A stretch of 64,000 nt of DNA from Burkholderia sp. FERM BP-3421. Lineage in GTDB: Bacteria > Pseudomonadota > Gammaproteobacteria > Burkholderiales > Burkholderiaceae. The position numbers and the translations under genes are program-made. The notes under the pieces are model-generated. The model did not search any database, was not told the DNA's origin, and saw only the letters and a list, made by a program, of their open reading frames with translations. The stretch covers positions 434,001 to 498,000 of the forward strand of contig NZ_CP117782.1 of assembly GCF_028657905.1 (NCBI RefSeq), given 5' to 3'. Each line of letters opens with the position of its first letter. Position 1 is the first letter of the stretch. Shown here piece after piece: positions 26,001-34,573 of the stretch.

Positions 26001-26404
26001 GGCCGGGCGCGCGCGACTACCTGTCGGCCTGGCTCGCGCATCTCGTGTATTGCGCGGTCGCGCCCGACGGCCCGCGCCGCACGCTGTGGTTCGGCAGCGG
26101 CGAGACATTCGAATTCGCGCCGGTCGCCGCGCCGGGCGGGCAGCTGGCGCCGCTTGCCGCGCTGTTCCGCGCGGGCCGCCGCATGCCGCTGCGCTTCTTC
26201 CCGCGCAGCGCCTGGGCGCTCGTCTCGGAAGGCGAGGCGAAGGCGGCGGGCGTGTGGATCAACGAGCGGGTCGCGAGCGAGGCCGACGATCCCGCGCTCG
26301 CGATCGCGTGGCGCGGCGCGAACCTGTCGCTCGACGCGCCGTTCGGCGTGCTCGCGCATGCGGTGTTCGATCCGCTCGTCGAGCATCTGCGGAGGCCGGC
26401 ATGA
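23072..26404 (+). CDS. recC: Exodeoxyribonuclease V subunit gamma (RecC)
   Basis: A 1110-residue RecC, the Chi-scanning subunit of the RecBCD helicase-nuclease for double-strand break repair. The start MLHLFYSNRHETLAAALLADL is typical, as are VIVPSAALRRRLELDIA, a degenerate motif III/IV region and VTFSSLTSLRGLPYRVVCLLG with GMDDGVLPS behind it. Like other RecC proteins it has no working Walker A. The ATG at 23072 fits the family start. Its stop overlaps recB by ATGA. The gene order recC-recB-recD is common in betaproteobacteria. Confidence 0.96.
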   Translation: MLHLFYSNRHETLAAALLADLESAPGGPWAAQQVIVPSAALRRRLELDIAGLHGVCANVQFTYLAQWLWARIGEVLTVPPRSPYAPDRLVWRCYRLLSDEADAPWRASPRLSAYLAAADAPMRHELAQRIAMVFDHYLTYRPEWLALWRDGASIFEREGAPRHGADAARDDEAWQGALWRALLAELSDSGVPPAHRFLDEVKTRDPAARAPCWPASVSVFALPTMPPLHVALLRELSRWIDVRIYALNPCREFWFDIVTAARAESLDAADQLDYQQVGHPLLAEWGRQAQAQLHMLHELTESAAAGDASLYVDNPAPTWLARVQNAMLALQPEAELGPPPAEAGVEVHVCHSLARQLEVLHDRLLAWFDADPGLAPADVLVAVADLAAAGPLIDAVFGTSAPHDARRIPYRITGLPPSQANPVARVLLDWLALPERSVGAPELIEWLRVDAVAARYGIDAAALETVQTWLAAAGARRGLAAEPGEAPAVPAPRHTFADALTRLFLGYAMPDGAAPVESWLPVEGAEGSEAELLGRLARFTDDLDGFARRLADSHAPQGWSELFADTLARFFDSGPAYADALSGVRDALDAMLAAMAEGALDAPLPAAVVRAGFASALDDPARGGVPWGGVTFSSLTSLRGLPYRVVCLLGMDDGVLPSLTRADEFDLMAVFAKLGDRQRRDDERNLFLDLVLAARDRLLIAYTGRSIRDNAPLPPAALVDELLDHLAAISAGEGASPAEVDAARAGFIVEHPLQPFSADYFSGARGGARALFSYDSERATLAAQLALDDARPVAPFFPAPLPAEPATPVAFGDFERFWRHPARALLRERLGIVLADAQAELLDTEPFALDYAGSDALAARVLPLLVDTDDAVAHDHALRVADASPELPGGATGAVWRDQALDALTQLAGKVRHALADGATRLPFTLDVTPRWPDGEPAWFGVHDAALARDATAAPLRLHGTLNRLTPAGQVIYRYARPGARDYLSAWLAHLVYCAVAPDGPRRTLWFGSGETFEFAPVAAPGGQLAPLAALFRAGRRMPLRFFPRSAWALVSEGEAKAAGVWINERVASEADDPALAIAWRGANLSLDAPFGVLAHAVFDPLVEHLRRPA

Positions 26405-29400
26405 GCGCGACGCCCCCCTTCGCGCGCGAGCTGGACGTCTTCGCGTGCGCGCTCGACGGCGTCAACCAGATCGAGGCGTCGGCCGGCACCGGCAAGACCT
26501 GGAACATCTGCGCGCTCTATGTGCGGCTGCTGCTCGAACAGGATTTCAGCGCGGACCAGATCCTCGTCGTCACCTTCACCAAGGCCGCGACGGCGGAGCT
26601 GCACGAGCGCATCCGCGGCCGGCTCGCGCAACTCGCGCACGCGCTCGAGACCGGCGACGACGATGGCGATCCGTTCATCGCGCAGCTGTTCGAGACGACG
26701 CTCTCGGCCGACGGGCTCGACGCGGAAACCGCCGCGAAGCGCGTGCGGCGCGCCTTGCGCGCGTTCGACCAGGCGGCGATCCACACGATCCACGCGTTCT
26801 GTCAGCGCGCGCTGCAGGAAGCGCCGTTCGCGGCGGCGATGCCGTTCGCGGTCGAGATGGAGGCCGACGACGCCGGCCTGCGCTTCGAGCTGGCGGCCGA
26901 GTTCTGGCGCACCCGCGTCGAACCGCTCGCGGCCGCGCATCCGGCGTTCGCGGCGTGGCTCGTCGAGCGCGGCGCGGGGCCGGAGGCGCTCAACGCGCAG
27001 CTCGCGCGGCGGCTCAAGAAGCCGCTCGCGCGGCTGCGCTGGGATGGGCTGGAACTGCCGGAGGCCGATCCCGAGGCGGCCGCGCATGCGTGCTTCGCGG
27101 CGGCCGCCGCGCTGTGGCGCGAGCAGCGCGACGCGATCGCCGGCTTGCTGGCCGCCGCGCAGGCATCGCTGAACCAGCGCTCGCACAAGCCGGACGCGGT
27201 GGCCGAGGCGCTCGACGCGTGGGCCGCGTGCGCCGCGCAGGCCACGCCGCCCGCGAGCTTGCCGCGCGCGACGCTGCGGCTCACCCAGGCGGCGCTCGCG
27301 AAGGCCACCAAGAAGGGCGGGGCCACGCCGCAGCATGCGTTCTTCGCGCAGCTCGACGCGCTCGACGCGGCGCTCGCCTCGGCCGAGGCCGCGCAGCGCG
27401 CGCGCTGGCTGAGCGTGCTCGCGCAGTGGCTCGACTACGCGCCGGCCGCGCTCGCCGAGCGCAAGCGCACGCGCCGCGTGGTGTCGTTCGACGATCTGCT
27501 CGCGAACCTGTACCGCGCGCTGCATGCGCACCCCTGGCTGGCCGAGACGCTGCGCGCGCGCTATCCGGCCGCGCTGATCGACGAATTCCAGGATACCGAT
27601 CCCTTGCAGTTCGCGATCTTCGACCGGATCTTCGCGCCGGCCGGGCCGCTGTTCCTGGTCGGCGATCCGAAGCAGGCGATCTACAGCTTCCGGGCGGCGG
27701 ACCTGCATACCTATCTCGCGGCGCGCGACCGCGCGACCGCGCGCTACACGCTCGCGGTCAACCAGCGCTCGACGCCGCCGATCGTCGACGCATGCAATCG
27801 CGTGTTCGGCGCGAATCCGCGCGCGTTCGTGCTCGACGGCCTCGACTACCAGCCGGTGCGCGCGGGCGCGCGGGTTCGCCCGCCGCTGTACGACGGTACG
27901 GATCCGTCGGGCGGCGATCCGTCGGGCGGCGCTCCGTCGGGCGGCGCGGGCGATTTCCGCGTGTGGTGGCTGCCGGATGGCGAGGCGGCGCTTGCCAAGC
28001 GCGACGCGCAGCGCCAGTCCGCGCAGGCCTGCGCGGCCGAGATCGCGCGCCTGATGCGCGGCGCGCGCGAGGGCGCGGTGCGGCTCGGCGACGTGCCGCT
28101 GTCGCCCGGCGACATCGCGGTGCTCGTGCAGACCCACAAGCAGGGCAGCCTCGTGAAGCGCGTGCTCGCGAACTGGGGGATCGGCGCCGTCGAACTCGCG
28201 CAGGCGTCGGTGTTCGCGACGGTCGACGCGGAACAGCTCGAACGCGTGCTGGCGGCGGTCGACGCGCCCGGCGACTTGCGCCGCCTGCGCGCCGCGCTCG
28301 CGGCCGACTGGTTCGGGCTCGACGCGGCCGCGCTGTGGCGGCTCGAACAGGGCGAGGCCGATGCGAGCGACGAGGCGGCGGCCGACGCCGGGACGGCCGC
28401 GGCATCGGCTGCCGCAGCATCGGCTGCCGACGCGATGGGCTGGGTCGAGCGCTTCTCGCGCTACCGCCTGTTGTGGCGCGAGCGCGGCTTCGCGGTGATG
28501 TGGCGCACCTTCTCGCGCGAGCTGAGGATTGCCGAGCGTCTGATGGCCGGGCCGGACGGCGAGCGCCGCGTGACCGACGTCAATCATCTCGCGGAGCTGA
28601 CGCAGGCGCGCGCGGCCGCGCAGCCGGGCATCGCGCCGACGCTGCGCTGGCTGGCCGCGCAGCGTATCGACGGCGGCGGCGAGGAGGCCCAGTTGCGGCT
28701 CGAATCGGATCGCAACCTGGTGCAGATCGTCACCGTGCACAAGTCGAAGGGGCTCGAATATGCGCTGGTGTTCTGTCCGTTCCTGAACGACGGCGCGTTG
28801 CGCGAGCCGCCCGCGTCGGGCCTGCCCGATGCGCGCGAGTATCACGACGACGCGGGCGACGCGGTGCTGCACTACGGCTGCGACGACGCGGCCGCCGAGC
28901 ATGCGGCGCGGCAGGCGCAGCGCGAGCAGGCGGCCGAGCGCGCGCGGCTCGTGTATGTCGCGCTGACGCGCGCCGTATACCGCTGCTACGTGGTCGCGGG
29001 CGCGTACCTGTCGTCGCGCTCGACGCGCGAGTCGCGCCGCAGCGTGCTGAACTGGCTGGTCGCGGGCGCGGGGCAGGCGTTCGACGACTGGCTGAAGGAG
29101 CCGCCCGAGGAGGCCGCGCTGGCGGAGCGCTGGGGCGCGCTCGCCAACGGTCCGATCACGCTCGCGCCCTTGCCCGGCGCGACGGCGCGCACCCCGCTCG
29201 CGGCGGGTCACGATGCGGCGCAACTGCAAGGCGCGCGTCGCGCGTCGCGCGTGCTGCGCGATGCGTGGCGGATCGCGAGCTTCAGTTCGCTGACGGCGTC
29301 GCTGGCGCGCGAGGAGGCGGGCGTCGCGCCGCCGCCCGACGACGCGCTGCGGCCCGATCACGACGCGCTCGCCGCGGCGCCGGCGGCCGACGGCGCACCC

Positions 29401-30156
29401 GACGCCGCCGGCCCGGCCGAACACGACATCCTGGCGTTCCCGCGCGGGGCGGCGGCGGGCGAATGCCTGCACCGCCTGTTCGAACTCAGCGATTTCTCCG
29501 CGCCGGACGGCTGGCCCGAGGCGGCGCGGCGCGCGCTGCACGAGCGGCCGGTCGAGGCGGAGCCGGCGCTGGCCGAGCGCCTGCCCGCGATGATGGACGC
29601 GCTCGTCGCCGATCTCGCCGCGACCGAGCTGGTGCCCGGCATGCGGCTCGCGGCGCTCGATCCCGCGCGCCGCCTGACCGAAATGGAATTCCTGTTTCCG
29701 GCGCCCGCGCTCGATTTCAATGCACTGCGCCGCCTGCTCGCGGCGCACGGCTATCCGGACGTCGCGTTCGACGCGGGCACGCTGGCCGGTTTCATCAAGG
29801 GATTCATCGACATGATCGTCGAGCACGATGGCCGCTTCTGGATCATCGACTGGAAGTCCAACCATCTCGGCACGACGCCCGACGCTTACGGGACGCGCGC
29901 GCTCGAGGTCGCGATGGCGCAGCACGCATACCATCTGCAGGCCCTGATCTACACGGTCGCGCTGCATCGCTACCTGGCGCGCAGGCTGCCCGACTACGAC
30001 TACGACTCGCATATCGCCGGCTACCTGTACCTGTTCGTGCGCGGTGTGCGGCCCGGCTGGCGCAGCGGCGGCGCGCCGGCCGGCGTGCACGCGCGGCGGC
30101 CGGCGCGCGCGCTGGTCGAGGCGCTCGACGCGCTGATGCGCGGGGAGGCCGCGTGA
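26401..30156 (+). CDS. recB: Exodeoxyribonuclease V subunit beta (RecB)
   Basis: A 1251-residue RecB with both activities. The helicase has Walker A ASAGTGKT at residues 26-33 and motif Ia VVTFTKAATAELHERI. Motif II reads ALIDEFQDTDPLQF and motif VI LVYVALTRAVYRCYVV. The C-terminal nuclease carries FIDMIVEHDGRFWIIDWKSN, with D1137, D1150 and K1152 as catalytic residues. A small glycine/serine insert made of three tandem DPSGG-type units (27901-27945) lies around residue 501-515. Both gene ends overlap their neighbours (ATGA with recC, GTGA with recD), showing translational coupling within the operon. Confidence 0.97.
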   Translation: MSATPPFARELDVFACALDGVNQIEASAGTGKTWNICALYVRLLLEQDFSADQILVVTFTKAATAELHERIRGRLAQLAHALETGDDDGDPFIAQLFETTLSADGLDAETAAKRVRRALRAFDQAAIHTIHAFCQRALQEAPFAAAMPFAVEMEADDAGLRFELAAEFWRTRVEPLAAAHPAFAAWLVERGAGPEALNAQLARRLKKPLARLRWDGLELPEADPEAAAHACFAAAAALWREQRDAIAGLLAAAQASLNQRSHKPDAVAEALDAWAACAAQATPPASLPRATLRLTQAALAKATKKGGATPQHAFFAQLDALDAALASAEAAQRARWLSVLAQWLDYAPAALAERKRTRRVVSFDDLLANLYRALHAHPWLAETLRARYPAALIDEFQDTDPLQFAIFDRIFAPAGPLFLVGDPKQAIYSFRAADLHTYLAARDRATARYTLAVNQRSTPPIVDACNRVFGANPRAFVLDGLDYQPVRAGARVRPPLYDGTDPSGGDPSGGAPSGGAGDFRVWWLPDGEAALAKRDAQRQSAQACAAEIARLMRGAREGAVRLGDVPLSPGDIAVLVQTHKQGSLVKRVLANWGIGAVELAQASVFATVDAEQLERVLAAVDAPGDLRRLRAALAADWFGLDAAALWRLEQGEADASDEAAADAGTAAASAAAASAADAMGWVERFSRYRLLWRERGFAVMWRTFSRELRIAERLMAGPDGERRVTDVNHLAELTQARAAAQPGIAPTLRWLAAQRIDGGGEEAQLRLESDRNLVQIVTVHKSKGLEYALVFCPFLNDGALREPPASGLPDAREYHDDAGDAVLHYGCDDAAAEHAARQAQREQAAERARLVYVALTRAVYRCYVVAGAYLSSRSTRESRRSVLNWLVAGAGQAFDDWLKEPPEEAALAERWGALANGPITLAPLPGATARTPLAAGHDAAQLQGARRASRVLRDAWRIASFSSLTASLAREEAGVAPPPDDALRPDHDALAAAPAADGAPDAAGPAEHDILAFPRGAAAGECLHRLFELSDFSAPDGWPEAARRALHERPVEAEPALAERLPAMMDALVADLAATELVPGMRLAALDPARRLTEMEFLFPAPALDFNALRRLLAAHGYPDVAFDAGTLAGFIKGFIDMIVEHDGRFWIIDWKSNHLGTTPDAYGTRALEVAMAQHAYHLQALIYTVALHRYLARRLPDYDYDSHIAGYLYLFVRGVRPGWRSGGAPAGVHARRPARALVEALDALMRGEAA

Positions 30157-32546
30157 ATCCGGCGCCGGAACTGTATCCGTTCACGGGCGGGCTGGCTGCC
30201 CGGCTGCCCGAACCCGCCGATTTCGGGCTCGCGCTGGCCGAAGGCTTCGCGCGCCGCATCGGTCTGCTCGCGCGGCGCGGCGGCGCGTCCGCCGAGGCCG
30301 CGCGCTGGGCCGCGCGCGCCGCGTTCGCGGCGAGCCGGGCAACCGCGGCGGGGCACGTGTGCGTGGCGCTCGGCGCGCTCGCGCAGCGCTACGACGCGCA
30401 GCCCGACGAGGTCCGGCAGGCGCTCGCGGCCAGCGGCGTGACCACCTTCGGGCACGGCGCGCGCGGCGCGGAACGGCCGCTCGTCGTCGATCGCGACGAC
30501 CGGCTCTATCTCGCGCGCTATTTCGACTACGAGTGGCGGCTCGCGCGCGCGCTCGTCGCGCAGGCGCACGCGGGCGAGGCGGGGGACGTCGCGGCCGACG
30601 GCTTGCGTGAACGGCTCGGGCGTTATTTCGGGCCGCCGCGCGACGACGGCATCGACTGGCAGCGCGTCGCCGCGATCGTCGCGCTCACGGGCCGCGTGAC
30701 GATCGTGAGCGGCGGCCCGGGCACCGGCAAGACGACCACGGTGGTCGGTGTGATCGCCTGCCTGCTCGACCTCCACCCGGACCTGCGGATCGCGCTTGCG
30801 GCGCCGACCGGCAAGGCCGCGCAACGCATGCAGGAAGCGCTGCATGCGCGCGCGGGCGACTTGCCGGCCGAGCTGGCCGCGCGGCTGCCGCAGACTTCCT
30901 ATACGCTGCACCGCCTGCTCGGCGGCGGGCCCGGCGGGCGCTTTCGGCACGATCGCGACAATCCGCTGCCCTACGACCTGGTGGTGGTCGACGAGGCGTC
31001 GATGATCGACGTCGCGCTTGCCGCGCATCTGCTCGATGCGCTCGCGCCGGGGGCGCGGCTCGTGATGCTGGGCGACAAGGATCAGCTCGCGGCGGTCGAG
31101 GCCGGCGCGGTGTTCGCGGAACTCAGCGCGCGGCCCGCGTACAGCGCGGCCGGGCGGGCGCGCATCGCGGGGGCGCTCGGCGTCGAGGTCGCGGCGTTCG
31201 AGGCGGCGCTGCCGGCGGCGGCGCGTGTGGAGACGGCGGCCGCCGCGCCGGCGCCCGACGCGGCGACGCCGCCTTCCATGACGTCTGCTTCTCCCACGAC
31301 ATCCGCGATGCTCGCGACATCTGCTGCGCCCGCGACGTCCGCGACGCCTGCCGCGTCCACGTCGTCGCGCAACGGTCGGCGGCGCGCGAAGCGCGTCGAT
31401 GAGGCCCAGGCTTCGTTGTTCGATTTCGATGACGATGCGGGCGCGTCCGCGCCCGCATCCGTTCCAGCGCCAGCGCTTGTTTCGACACCGATCGAAAACC
31501 CGCCGCCGCCCACCCCGGACGAATCCCCCGATGCGTGGATCGACGCGGGCGAACTGGCGTGGCTCGACGACATGCGGCTCGATGCCGACGACGCGGCGCT
31601 GGCCGTCGCGCTCGCCTCCCATCCGGCGGGCGACGTGGCCGCGCGCGCGTCGGTGCCCGCGGAGGCGCGCATGCAGGCAACTGTCGCAGCGTCGCCCGTC
31701 GATTCCGCCGCCGCGCCCCTGACCGATTGCGTCGTCTGGCTCGAACGCAACTACCGCTTCGGGCTCGATTCGCCGATCGGCCGGCTGTCGCTCGCGATTC
31801 GCGCGGGTGCGGCGAGCGAGGCGCTCGATGCGCTGTCGACGGCTCCGGACGCCGCCGCCCGTTTCCACGACGATGCCGGCGACACCCTGTCGACCGCGAT
31901 GATCGAGCGGCTCGCGCACGGGTTCGCCGCCTACGTCGAGGCGTTGCGCGCCGCGTTCGCCGATCCCGCACCCGGCCCCTTGCCGTTGTTCGATGCGCTG
32001 AACCGGTTCCGCATCCTGTGCGCGACCCGCGCGGGCGCGCGCGGCGCGGACCAGGTCAACGCGCTCGTCGCCGCGCAGGTGCGCCGCGCGGTGCGGGTGT
32101 CGCTCGGCGTCGGCGCGCAGTGGTTCGCGGGGCGGCCCGTGATGGTGACGCGCAACGATTACGCGCTCGGCTTGTTCAACGGCGACATCGGCATCGCGCT
32201 GCCCGATGCGCAGGGCGCGCTGCGCGTGTGGTTCAAGGGCGCCAACGGCCTCGCGCGCGCGGTGTCGCCCGCCGCGCTGCCGCCGCACGACAGCGCGTTC
32301 GCGTTGACCGTGCACAAGTCGCAGGGCTCCGAATTCGACGAGGCCGCGCTGATCCTGCCGGCCTCGTTCAGCCGCGTGCTGTCGCGCGAGTTGATCTATA
32401 CCGCGATCACGCGCGCGCGCGCGCGGGTCGAGGTGATCGGCCCGCGCGCGGTGCTCGCGCAGGCGATCGCGACGCGCACGCAGCGCGATTCCGGGCTGGC
32501 CGCGCGGATCGACGAGGCGCTTTGCGCCGCGCGGGAGGACGCATGA
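30153..32546 (+). CDS. recD: Exodeoxyribonuclease V subunit alpha (RecD) with a long inserted linker
   Basis: A 797-residue RecD, nearly 190 residues longer than the E. coli protein. It is a 5'-3' SF1B helicase: Walker A GGPGTGKTTT at residues 187-196, motif II VVVDEASMIDVAL, and the late motifs ALTVHKSQGSEFDEA and LIYTAITRAR. The start is GTG 30153, overlapping recB by GTGA. An Ala/Thr/Ser/Pro-rich, acidic insert of about 160 residues (about 360-522) separates the helicase halves just after the DKDQLAAVEAGAVF motif. It contains QASLFDF at residues 419-425, resembling a sliding-clamp-binding motif. Its function in this insert is unknown. Confidence 0.95.
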   Translation: MNPAPELYPFTGGLAARLPEPADFGLALAEGFARRIGLLARRGGASAEAARWAARAAFAASRATAAGHVCVALGALAQRYDAQPDEVRQALAASGVTTFGHGARGAERPLVVDRDDRLYLARYFDYEWRLARALVAQAHAGEAGDVAADGLRERLGRYFGPPRDDGIDWQRVAAIVALTGRVTIVSGGPGTGKTTTVVGVIACLLDLHPDLRIALAAPTGKAAQRMQEALHARAGDLPAELAARLPQTSYTLHRLLGGGPGGRFRHDRDNPLPYDLVVVDEASMIDVALAAHLLDALAPGARLVMLGDKDQLAAVEAGAVFAELSARPAYSAAGRARIAGALGVEVAAFEAALPAAARVETAAAAPAPDAATPPSMTSASPTTSAMLATSAAPATSATPAASTSSRNGRRRAKRVDEAQASLFDFDDDAGASAPASVPAPALVSTPIENPPPPTPDESPDAWIDAGELAWLDDMRLDADDAALAVALASHPAGDVAARASVPAEARMQATVAASPVDSAAAPLTDCVVWLERNYRFGLDSPIGRLSLAIRAGAASEALDALSTAPDAAARFHDDAGDTLSTAMIERLAHGFAAYVEALRAAFADPAPGPLPLFDALNRFRILCATRAGARGADQVNALVAAQVRRAVRVSLGVGAQWFAGRPVMVTRNDYALGLFNGDIGIALPDAQGALRVWFKGANGLARAVSPAALPPHDSAFALTVHKSQGSEFDEAALILPASFSRVLSRELIYTAITRARARVEVIGPRAVLAQAIATRTQRDSGLAARIDEALCAAREDA

Positions 32547-32944
32547 TCCGCTACACGCTGCGACCCGAGGAAGTGGAGCTGTCGGCGGTGCGCGCGCAGG
32601 GCGCGGGCGGACAGAACGTCAACAAGGTGTCGAGCGCGATCCATCTGCGCTTCGACATCCGCGCATCGTCGTTGCCGGAGATCGTGAAGGCGCGCCTGCT
32701 CGCGCTGTCCGACCAGCGCATCACGCGCGAGGGCGTGGTGGTGCTGAAGTCGCAGGAGCACCGCACCCAGGAGCGCAACCGCGAGGCGGCGCTCGCGCGC
32801 CTCGACGCGCTGATCGGCAGCGTCTGCGTGACGCCGCGCGCGCGGGTCGCGACGCGGCCGACGCGCGCCGCCAAGGAGCGTCGTCTCGACGCGAAGAGCC
32901 GGCGCGGGAACGTGAAGGCCGGGCGCGGCAGGATCGTCGAGTAA
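32543..32944 (+). CDS. arfB: Alternative ribosome-rescue factor / peptidyl-tRNA hydrolase ArfB
   Basis: A 133-residue ArfB (YaeJ), which releases peptides from ribosomes stalled without a stop codon. The catalytic GGQ is at residues 22-24 (GAGGQNVNKVSSAIHLRFD). The C-terminal tail is rich in Arg and Lys (AAKERRLDAKSRRG), which in the family enters the empty mRNA channel. Length is normal. It overlaps recD by ATGA, so it is the fourth gene of the recCBD operon. Linking ribosome rescue to DNA break repair is not an obvious functional pairing and may only reflect co-expression. Confidence 0.96.
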   Translation: MIRYTLRPEEVELSAVRAQGAGGQNVNKVSSAIHLRFDIRASSLPEIVKARLLALSDQRITREGVVVLKSQEHRTQERNREAALARLDALIGSVCVTPRARVATRPTRAAKERRLDAKSRRGNVKAGRGRIVE

Positions 32945-33031
32945 GGCGGCGCGTCGAGCCGGGCGGCCGCTTCGCGTGCGGGCCCGAACCCGGGATCGGC
33001 GGGCCGCGCCGGATCGGCGGCGCGCGCCGCC

Positions 33032-34327
33032 TCAACGCATGATCGTGCTCGCGCCGTCGAGCGCGAAATCCGCGCAGAACACGATGGTTTCGCCCTCGAC
33101 CTCGATCGCGATGGCCGCCGTGTAGCAGTCGCGCCCGTCGGTCAGCGAGAAGTGCGGCCCCATCAGCGCGACCCGGCCCGGCGCGGCGAGCGCGCGCTGG
33201 AAGTACGGCCGGCGCGACCAATTGCTGTGGGTTTCCGGAAACAGCGGCGCGAGCCGGCCGTGGGCGGCGGCGGCGGCGATCGCGGGCGACGTCACGGACG
33301 GCGCGTGCTGCTCGCCGCTCGCATCCGCGATGAACACGCGGCGCGCGCTCGGCTCGGCCAGCACCTGCTGCGCGGCGGCGTGCAGGTCGCGGTCGCGCGC
33401 GTAGTGGGCGGCCGCCGCCCGCACCAGCCGTTCGAGCACGTCGAAGCACGGCTGCGCGCAGTGCGCGCGCGCCTGGCGTCGCGCGGCGAACTGCCGCCAC
33501 GCGTCGTCGAGCAGGGCGGGCGCGCCCGCGCAGCCGCGCGCGATCGATGCGTCGGGCTGCCCGAAGTGGAAGCCCTGCACGAAGTCGACGTCGGCCTCCA
33601 TCAGGATCTGCAGCGCCTCGTCGCTTTCGACGCCCTCCGCGAGCACCATCGTGCCCGACTGGTGCAGCATCGTGACCAGGTGGTGAATGATCCGGTGCGC
33701 GTCGTCGGCCCTCAGCGTGCGCTCGACCAGCGAGCGGTCGAGCTTCACGATGTCGGGCTTCATCTGCCAGATGCGGTCGAAGTTCGAGAATCCCGTGCCG
33801 AAGTCGTCGATCGCGACGAGGAAGTCGCGATGCTGGATCAGGTCGATCGTGCGGCCCAGCGCCTCCTCGTCGCGCGACGGCTGTTCGACCACTTCGAGCA
33901 CGATGCGCGTGGGCGGCAGCTGGAAATGCGCGCACAGCGCCTCGATGAATTCGCGCTGCGCGCTGCCGGAATCGAGCACGAGCGGCAGGATGTTGAGGAA
34001 CAGCCAGCCGACCGGGATCCCCTGCGCGGCGAAATTGGCGGTGTGCATGCAGCGCGTGAGCCGGTCGAGCACGACCGCCTCGCCGCGCGCGTGGGCGCGC
34101 GCGAAGAGCGCGCCGGGCGAGACCGGCCGGTCGGTGGCGTCGGTCGCGCGCACGAGCGCCTCGTAGCCGACCACGCGCCGATGGGTGATCGACAGCACCG
34201 GCTGGAACACGCTCGACAGCGTCGCGCCGTGATAGTCCGCGCACCAGCCGTCCGGGCCGCGCACCAGGAGCGGCAGCAGGCTGTCGAGCGGGAGAGGGCG
34301 GGCCGGCACGATGTCAGTGCGGCGCAA
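33032..34327 (-). CDS. EAL-domain cyclic-di-GMP phosphodiesterase with C-terminal sensor region
   Basis: A 431-residue protein with an N-terminal EAL domain (about residues 30-270). The catalytic set looks complete: YEALVR, LFLNILP (Asn), VLEVVEQ (Glu), AIDDFGTGFSN (Asp pair), DIVKLDRSL (Lys) and MVLAEGVE (Glu). It should therefore degrade c-di-GMP. After a His/Ala-rich helical linker, the C-terminus has NWSRRPYFQRALAAPG and YTAAIAIEVEGE, which looks like a PDC/Cache-type sensor fold, here without a signal peptide or membrane helix. This EAL-first, sensor-last order is less usual. It is monocistronic and its signal is unknown. Confidence 0.9.
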   Translation of the reverse strand: MRRTDIVPARPLPLDSLLPLLVRGPDGWCADYHGATLSSVFQPVLSITHRRVVGYEALVRATDATDRPVSPGALFARAHARGEAVVLDRLTRCMHTANFAAQGIPVGWLFLNILPLVLDSGSAQREFIEALCAHFQLPPTRIVLEVVEQPSRDEEALGRTIDLIQHRDFLVAIDDFGTGFSNFDRIWQMKPDIVKLDRSLVERTLRADDAHRIIHHLVTMLHQSGTMVLAEGVESDEALQILMEADVDFVQGFHFGQPDASIARGCAGAPALLDDAWRQFAARRQARAHCAQPCFDVLERLVRAAAAHYARDRDLHAAAQQVLAEPSARRVFIADASGEQHAPSVTSPAIAAAAAHGRLAPLFPETHSNWSRRPYFQRALAAPGRVALMGPHFSLTDGRDCYTAAIAIEVEGETIVFCADFALDGASTIMR

Positions 34328-34503
34328 GGCGGCGGCGTGGCGGACGCGCGACGTCGGGAGAAACGAAGCGGGTCACGCTTGCCTCCGGCGGGTGGATTGC
34401 AGTCGAGTGTAGCGAAAGTCGACACGCTGCGCGTATCAGGGTAACTCCAGACTCAAGTCCGATGAATCGGGGTCGATGCGGGGGCGGGCGGATTTGCGCG
34501 GGC

Positions 34504-34536
34504 GCGAACGATGCGCGGATCGCGCGCATCGTTCGC
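34504..34536 (-). terminator. Long perfect hairpin downstream of the DMT transporter gene
   Basis: GCGAACGATGCGCG pairs fully with CGCGCATCGTTCGC around GATCG. It lies 38 bases after the stop of the minus-strand transporter gene. It lacks a T tract in either direction, so a Rho-dependent or processing role is likely. Confidence 0.5.
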
Positions 34537-34573
34537 CGGGGACCGGGTCAAATGAACGAAGGCAGGGTGGCGC

